DNA of 64,000 nt from an uncultured Bacteroidales bacterium. Lineage in GTDB: Bacteria > Bacteroidota > Bacteroidia > Bacteroidales > UBA932. The notes below the pieces were generated by a model. It ran no database searches and had not been told where the DNA came from. It was given only the letters and a program-made list of their open reading frames with translations. The stretch covers positions 17,160-81,159 of the forward strand of contig CAJODQ010000001.1 of assembly GCA_905233345.1 (NCBI GenBank). Reading direction: 5' to 3'. The position numbers and the translations under genes were made by a program. How positions within the stretch are numbered: position 1 is the stretch's first letter; every line of letters starts with the position of its first letter. Below are positions 60,901 through 64,000 of the stretch, in pieces.

Positions 60901-61088
60901 ATGGTGTAGCGGCCTTCCGCGTCGGAAGTAGTCCAGATCGTCATCCCCTTGACGACGACCGATGCGAACGGAATCGCGTCACCGTTGGTCCCGTCCGTGA
61001 TCGTTCCCTTCACCGTCACATTCTGTGCGAGGGCATTGCCTGCAAGAAGGATCGACAGCGAAAGCAAAAGACATTTAAAGCATTTCAT
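57927..61088 (-). CDS. SusC/RagA-family TonB-linked outer-membrane transporter
   Basis: A 1053-aa protein. A signal peptide (CLLLSLSILLAGNALA) is followed by a carboxypeptidase-regulatory-like domain (VKGTITDGTNGDAIPFASVV), then the TonB box region (DEAVVIGYGVQQ), the plug (NIRGIGTIGDSEPLYVIDGV, ILKDAASAAIYGARAANGVV) and a large barrel ending in LVGVNIQF. With SusD it imports oligosaccharides across the outer membrane. The 30-nt gap to the phosphatase gene shows the operon runs GH2, phosphatase, SusC, SusD. Confidence 0.97.
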   Translation of the reverse strand: MKCFKCLLLSLSILLAGNALAQNVTVKGTITDGTNGDAIPFASVVVKGMTIWTTSDAEGRYTIEAPANAVLTVACLGYKDAEIEVNGRAAINITLYQDLDVLDEAVVIGYGVQQKKLLTGSTVQVKGDELAKLSTPSTLGALQSQSPGVTITQNSGQPGRGYKVNIRGIGTIGDSEPLYVIDGVAGGDINVLNPNDIESVDILKDAASAAIYGARAANGVVLVTTKQGKEGRVLVSYDGYYGGQYIAKMPDMVDAQEYMYLYNLARKNSGVAEVDFSSVLPSNLYQSIMNGSWKGTNWVEEMYNKGAMTQNHSLNVAGGTADHKFSMGLSYTGQDGILGWNKIEPMNAKYRRYSFRINTDNVAIKRGNLNILKFGETLNFSYGQNSGIGEGDIYESSLHDAIGATPLLPVYTTDAQGNNTGFYDEAAREQYGWNFFSDSKHPIGLDYYNRGRNQEKFYALHASVFAELQPIKNLKFKTLFGYRMSGSSTRSYKMLYHLNASQYNDNDQVSQKMKLNSRFTWENTASYHFTINDDHVFDAVLGQSIEKWGFGESVSASAMNSIFPNDFTRAWLSNTKPALINQISASGSPSSQGGLASFFGRINYSFRDTYLVSATVRADGSSNFARGHRWGVFPSVSAGWVISNESWMEDARGWLDFLKLRASWGQNGNASISNFQYLTTISLSSSAGYYFGDKATMSTGAKPDVLANPDVSWETSEQTDIGLDARFLNSSLGFTFDAYIKNTKNWLVQAPIASVYGFNSPYVNGGDVRNSGIEMAVDYGKYTGAFTYGIKVNAAYNKNRVTRIANAEGIIHGEDDVLSQGTSEMYRAQVGYPIGYFYGYKTAGVFQNQAQVNATAAKYDDAKPGDLIWVDVNGDGQITDDDRTMIGDPHPDWTTGLNFWMAWKGFDFSITGYGAFGQQIAKSYRSFFDRPTDSYTRDLLNCWSGEGTSNRLPLWTTCSDRNWSNISDIYIENGDYFKISNVTLGYDFSRLIKGSWLSKARLYISAQNLLTITKYSGMDPEIGYGFDEDWVSGIDLGYYPSARTFLVGVNIQF

Positions 61089-61118
61089 AAGTCAAGAATT
61101 ATTGTGTAATGGATGTTG

Positions 61119-62279
61119 TCATTTCATGAGTCGCCGGACCTTTTCGGCCAGCTCCGCATTTTCATAGACGCCGGAAAACTCCTCGGCGCGCGGCCCATAG
61201 GCGAAGACCGGCACCAGGATGCCGTTGTGGCCCTTGGTGGAGAAATGCACCTTGGCCGTACGGTCTTGCAGACTGCCGCCCACCAGCGTCAGGCCGCCGG
61301 TGGCATGGTCGGCCGTGATGATCACGAGCGTGTGGCCGTCCTTCTCCGCCCATTCGAGCACCTTGCCCACCGTGCGGTCGAAGTCGAACAGTTCTTCGGC
61401 CATGTGGCCCAGTTTGTGCCGGTGGCACCAGTCGTCGATGCTGGAGCCCTCGATCATCAGGAAGAAGCCTTTGCGGTTGTCCAACAGTTCGATGGCCTTC
61501 ATGGCACAGTCTTCCAGGACGGGTCCGCGGTCGAGTGCGGGTTCCATCTCCAGCGGAGCGAAGAGGCCCAGGAGCTTTCCTTCTTTCACTTGATGCAGAT
61601 CGTCGAGGTTGTCGACAAAGGTGTAACCGTCCGCTTTCATTTCCTGCACCAGGTCGCGGCCGTCTTCGCGGTTCTGCCAGAACTGGATGCCGCCGCCCGT
61701 CAGGAAATCCACGCCGCTGCCCACGTATTGGGCGGCGATGCCGGCCTCATCGTGCCGGTCGGTGCTGTGGCCCACGAAGTCGATGGGCGTTGCGTCGTTG
61801 ATGCGGCAGGTCACCGCCACACCCGTCTTCATGCCTTTGCGCTGCGCGTCATGCAGCAGACTGGGCACCGGATTTCCGTCCGGGTCGCAGGCCATGAAGC
61901 CGTAGCGCGTTTTCACGCCCGTGGCCAGGCCACTGCCGCCCGCACAGGAGTCCGTGATCAGGGAATCCACGGTATAGGTGCGGGAGAAGCCCGTCACCGG
62001 GCAGTTGTCCATGTTGAGATGGCCGCCGTTGAGCACCCAGCCCACGCTGACCTGCTCCAGGCCCATGCCGTCGCCGATCATCAGGATGACGTTCTTGATG
62101 CGGCGACCCTTGACCGGAGCGACCGTTACCGTCTGGTAGGGCTCGGTCACGTGATACTGGTCGTCGATGCTGAACTTGTCGTCGGCGTATTTAGACAAAT
62201 CCCTGCCCTGGTCCACCACTTGCGCGGAGACCAGGGTGCAGAGACTTGCCGCCAATGCTATGAAGAAGAATTTTTTCAT
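61119..62279 (-). CDS. Alkaline phosphatase
   Basis: A 386-aa exported protein (signal peptide MKKFFFIALAASLCTLVSA). Metal ligand D70 is in LMIGDGMG and the nucleophile S111 is in TDSCAGGSGLATGVKT; Cys 112 and the two Gly residues replace the Ala residues common here. GHSTDRHDEAGIAAQYV, MIEGSSIDDWCHRH and ITADHATGG complete the two-zinc plus magnesium site. It hydrolyses phosphate monoesters in the periplasm. Its place inside a PUL suggests removal of phosphate from an imported glycan. Confidence 0.93.
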   Translation of the reverse strand: MKKFFFIALAASLCTLVSAQVVDQGRDLSKYADDKFSIDDQYHVTEPYQTVTVAPVKGRRIKNVILMIGDGMGLEQVSVGWVLNGGHLNMDNCPVTGFSRTYTVDSLITDSCAGGSGLATGVKTRYGFMACDPDGNPVPSLLHDAQRKGMKTGVAVTCRINDATPIDFVGHSTDRHDEAGIAAQYVGSGVDFLTGGGIQFWQNREDGRDLVQEMKADGYTFVDNLDDLHQVKEGKLLGLFAPLEMEPALDRGPVLEDCAMKAIELLDNRKGFFLMIEGSSIDDWCHRHKLGHMAEELFDFDRTVGKVLEWAEKDGHTLVIITADHATGGLTLVGGSLQDRTAKVHFSTKGHNGILVPVFAYGPRAEEFSGVYENAELAEKVRRLMK

Positions 62280-62294
62280 TTTGTAGATAGATTA

Positions 62295-64000
62295 TCAGAT
62301 GCTTATGACGAAATGGAGGTCCTTCTGCTCCGTCCGGCAGTGGAAGGTCTTCGTTCCGTTGGGTAGCAGCGGGCTGAAGTTCTCGCTCCAGTACACCGGA
62401 ACGGCGAGGTTCCCGTCCTTGTCCAGTGCTTTCAGCACGATCTGGGGAACGATGGTTTCCTTGTGGTTCTCCAGAGTCACATCGTAGCCGTCTTCCGTGG
62501 CCTCAACCGTCATGGCCACATCGGCTTCCGGATGGGCAAAGACGAAGCGCAGATCCGACCACTTGCGGACCGGCGTATAATACCAGGTTGTCTTGCCGAA
62601 ATCGTAGGCATTGTCGCTGGCGCCGATCCAGTAGAAGTTGTTGGCCACGACTTTGCCATCGGCCGCCGTGAGCATCAGGGCGATGTAATGCGGCTTCCCG
62701 TCGTATTTCTTCAGGTCGAACACCGGCACGACCGTGTGGTAGCGCGCCATGACGCTCTTGTATTCCTGTCCGATGACCCGGGAATCAGCATCGAAGACCT
62801 GCACATAGGCTGTCATGTCGCCGCACTTCATGCATTCGTTCACCAGATAGACCTTCCGGTCCTTGTAGTTGAAGACCAGTTGCTCAGGCGCGCAAGCGGT
62901 CTTCACGCCGTAGTACGCGGCGGTCGGCACGCCGTACCAGTCGTACAGCTGCCAGTAGATCGAAGGCCAGGCGGAATTGAGCATCCACTGCACGATGCCG
63001 GTCGCTTCCGGCATCCGGGCGCGGAACGCCTCGAACATGCCGCGCGTGCCCGCATAGTCGAGCGCATGCGCCTTCCGCACGAAATCATCCAGGTCTTTCG
63101 GTGCGCCATACTGCGCCGTCAGGGCCTCCATGAGGTAGTCCATGTTGTTCATGACCGAGGAGGAAGCGGTGCAGTGGTAGTTCCAGTCCTCCGAGAGCGG
63201 CCAGAGCTTGTCGGAAGAGATCATCCGGCGCAGCGACTCCATCTGCGGAAGGTTGGCACCGATGCCGGTTTCGGTATTGAAGCCAAAGGCTCCGCCAGCC
63301 TCTGTATCGAAATACCAGTAGTCCGGGGCCACATAGTCGTACGGACCTTCCATCTTCGTACCCGACCAACCACTGAGCGTGCTGTAGAGACTCTTCGCGG
63401 AATTGACGTAGGGCCGGTAGTCTTCCTGATCATAGATCTCCAGATAGCGCGCCTCCAGGCCCGGGTTCGGGATACGGTCGCTTCCGGTCATCCAGGCGAA
63501 GACCGAAGGATGGTTGTGCAGGCGGATCACCTGGTCGCGGAAATACGCGACAGCCAGGTCTTCCGAGGCCGGATCGTTGATGCAGCCGTAGCCCTTGGTC
63601 TCGGGGAGGCCGCAATAGTCTTCCCACTCCCACTGGCAGCTCCAGCCCACGAGGGCCAGCAAGCCTTCGCGGTCGCAGAGATCATAGATTGTATCGTCTT
63701 TGCCCCAGATATTCTCAAAGCGGATGCAATTGAGGTTCATGTCTTTGACATACTGTACCTGCTGTGCCAGAGATTCCGGCGTGTCGCGCAGGAAGATGTC
63801 GTCGGTCCAGCCAGCACCTTTGATGAGGATGTCGCGGCCGTTGAGCGTAAACTGGCGATAGTTCTTATCGGTGAGCCGGCTCTCGATCTTCCGGATGCCG
63901 AAGGTCACCGTACGGGTATCGGAGACCGTGCCGTCAGCCTCCACGGCGACTGCCAGGTCGTAAAGCTCAGCGTTGCCCAGCTCCCAGGTCCACCATACGC
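62295..64000 (-). CDS. Glycoside hydrolase family 2 enzyme, exo-beta-glucosaminidase/beta-mannosidase-like (N-terminus outside window)
   Basis: The frame stays open to the window end (VWWTWELGNAELYDL...), so the gene continues upstream; the 568 residues seen are the C-terminal two-thirds or so. GH2 features are NGRDILIKGAGWTDDIFL, then NLNCIRFENIW and HNHPSVFAWMTGSDRIP. In this sub-branch (CsxA-like) an Asp in GSD stands where other GH2 enzymes have NE. ETGIGANLPQMESL carries the probable nucleophile Glu, and QLYDWYGVPTAAYYGVK is the exo-glucosaminidase/mannosidase pattern. Likely substrates are beta-linked glucosamine or mannose at glycan ends. Confidence 0.88.
   Translation of the reverse strand, partial: VWWTWELGNAELYDLAVAVEADGTVSDTRTVTFGIRKIESRLTDKNYRQFTLNGRDILIKGAGWTDDIFLRDTPESLAQQVQYVKDMNLNCIRFENIWGKDDTIYDLCDREGLLALVGWSCQWEWEDYCGLPETKGYGCINDPASEDLAVAYFRDQVIRLHNHPSVFAWMTGSDRIPNPGLEARYLEIYDQEDYRPYVNSAKSLYSTLSGWSGTKMEGPYDYVAPDYWYFDTEAGGAFGFNTETGIGANLPQMESLRRMISSDKLWPLSEDWNYHCTASSSVMNNMDYLMEALTAQYGAPKDLDDFVRKAHALDYAGTRGMFEAFRARMPEATGIVQWMLNSAWPSIYWQLYDWYGVPTAAYYGVKTACAPEQLVFNYKDRKVYLVNECMKCGDMTAYVQVFDADSRVIGQEYKSVMARYHTVVPVFDLKKYDGKPHYIALMLTAADGKVVANNFYWIGASDNAYDFGKTTWYYTPVRKWSDLRFVFAHPEADVAMTVEATEDGYDVTLENHKETIVPQIVLKALDKDGNLAVPVYWSENFSPLLPNGTKTFHCRTEQKDLHFVISI

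Overview
The window reads as a chromosomal segment of an anaerobic member of the Bacteroidales (phylum Bacteroidota). Indicators are a SusC/SusD pair, an UpxY-type antiterminator, a fimbrillin-like lipoprotein, an HU-CCDC81 family protein, a DUF2795 protein, a FISUMP lipoprotein, many SPII lipoproteins, and promoters of the Bacteroidota type (TTTG, about 20 nt, TAnnTTTG). The DNA is visibly G+C rich for this order. Menaquinone genes are of the futalosine route (mqnB, mqnD), whereas Bacteroides itself uses the classical Men route, so a Rikenellaceae- or UBA932-like lineage is my guess. No phage, insertion sequence, CRISPR array or rRNA was seen; one tRNA-Leu(CAG) is present. No stretch longer than about 160 bp lacks a gene or RNA.

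Layout. 1-11 kb is a cell-surface polysaccharide region. It holds a Stealth-type phosphotransferase (cut by the window edge), a Wzx-type flippase, two paralogous small outer-membrane proteins with near-identical promoters, an orphan nucleotidyltransferase, and an operon of sensor kinase, receiver, initiating sugar transferase, UpxY, a 60-aa peptide and a fimbrillin-like lipoprotein. 11-19 kb is housekeeping: DUF2795, mqnB-mqnD-ABC ATPase-cobalamin adenosyltransferase, folE-trkA-aspA, a pair of AraC-type regulators and a YitT protein. 19-35 kb has leuS, an M28 peptidase fused to a TonB C-terminal domain, gcvT, a SPOR lipoprotein, a CapA-like protein, PhoH, a FISUMP lipoprotein, apbE, a D-aminoacylase-like enzyme, two outer-membrane proteins, trpS, recA and rlmN. 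35-45 kb has two tandem patatin/outer-membrane fusions, recX, prfB (with its programmed frameshift) and then four overlapping genes: an HPr-kinase-like protein, an S26-like peptidase, PqqD and an ABC exporter. 45-56 kb has fumarase, a serine hydrolase, pyrG, metG, dnaG, an HU-CCDC81 protein, a beta-helix protein and the tRNA. 56-64 kb is a polysaccharide-utilisation locus: SusD, SusC, alkaline phosphatase and a GH2 enzyme cut by the window end.

Most promising for new biology. (1) The kinase/peptidase/PqqD/ABC cassette has the logic of a peptide (RiPP) maturation and export system, is translationally coupled to prfB, and has no visible precursor beside it. (2) The 60-aa peptide is locked between an antiterminator and a surface lipoprotein. 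(3) A tandem palindromic repeat lies in frame inside dnaG. (4) A 53-nt palindrome spans the tRNA-Leu 3' end and its terminator. (5) Several promoters have a -7 box that ends only 5-7 nt before the ATG, implying leaderless or nearly leaderless mRNAs.

How the parts fit: the organism appears to degrade glycans (PUL), coat itself with a regulated polysaccharide, and run fumarate metabolism (aspA plus class I fumarase) with menaquinone and flavinylated proteins (apbE), consistent with anaerobic fumarate respiration. This is inference; the decisive respiratory genes are outside the window.
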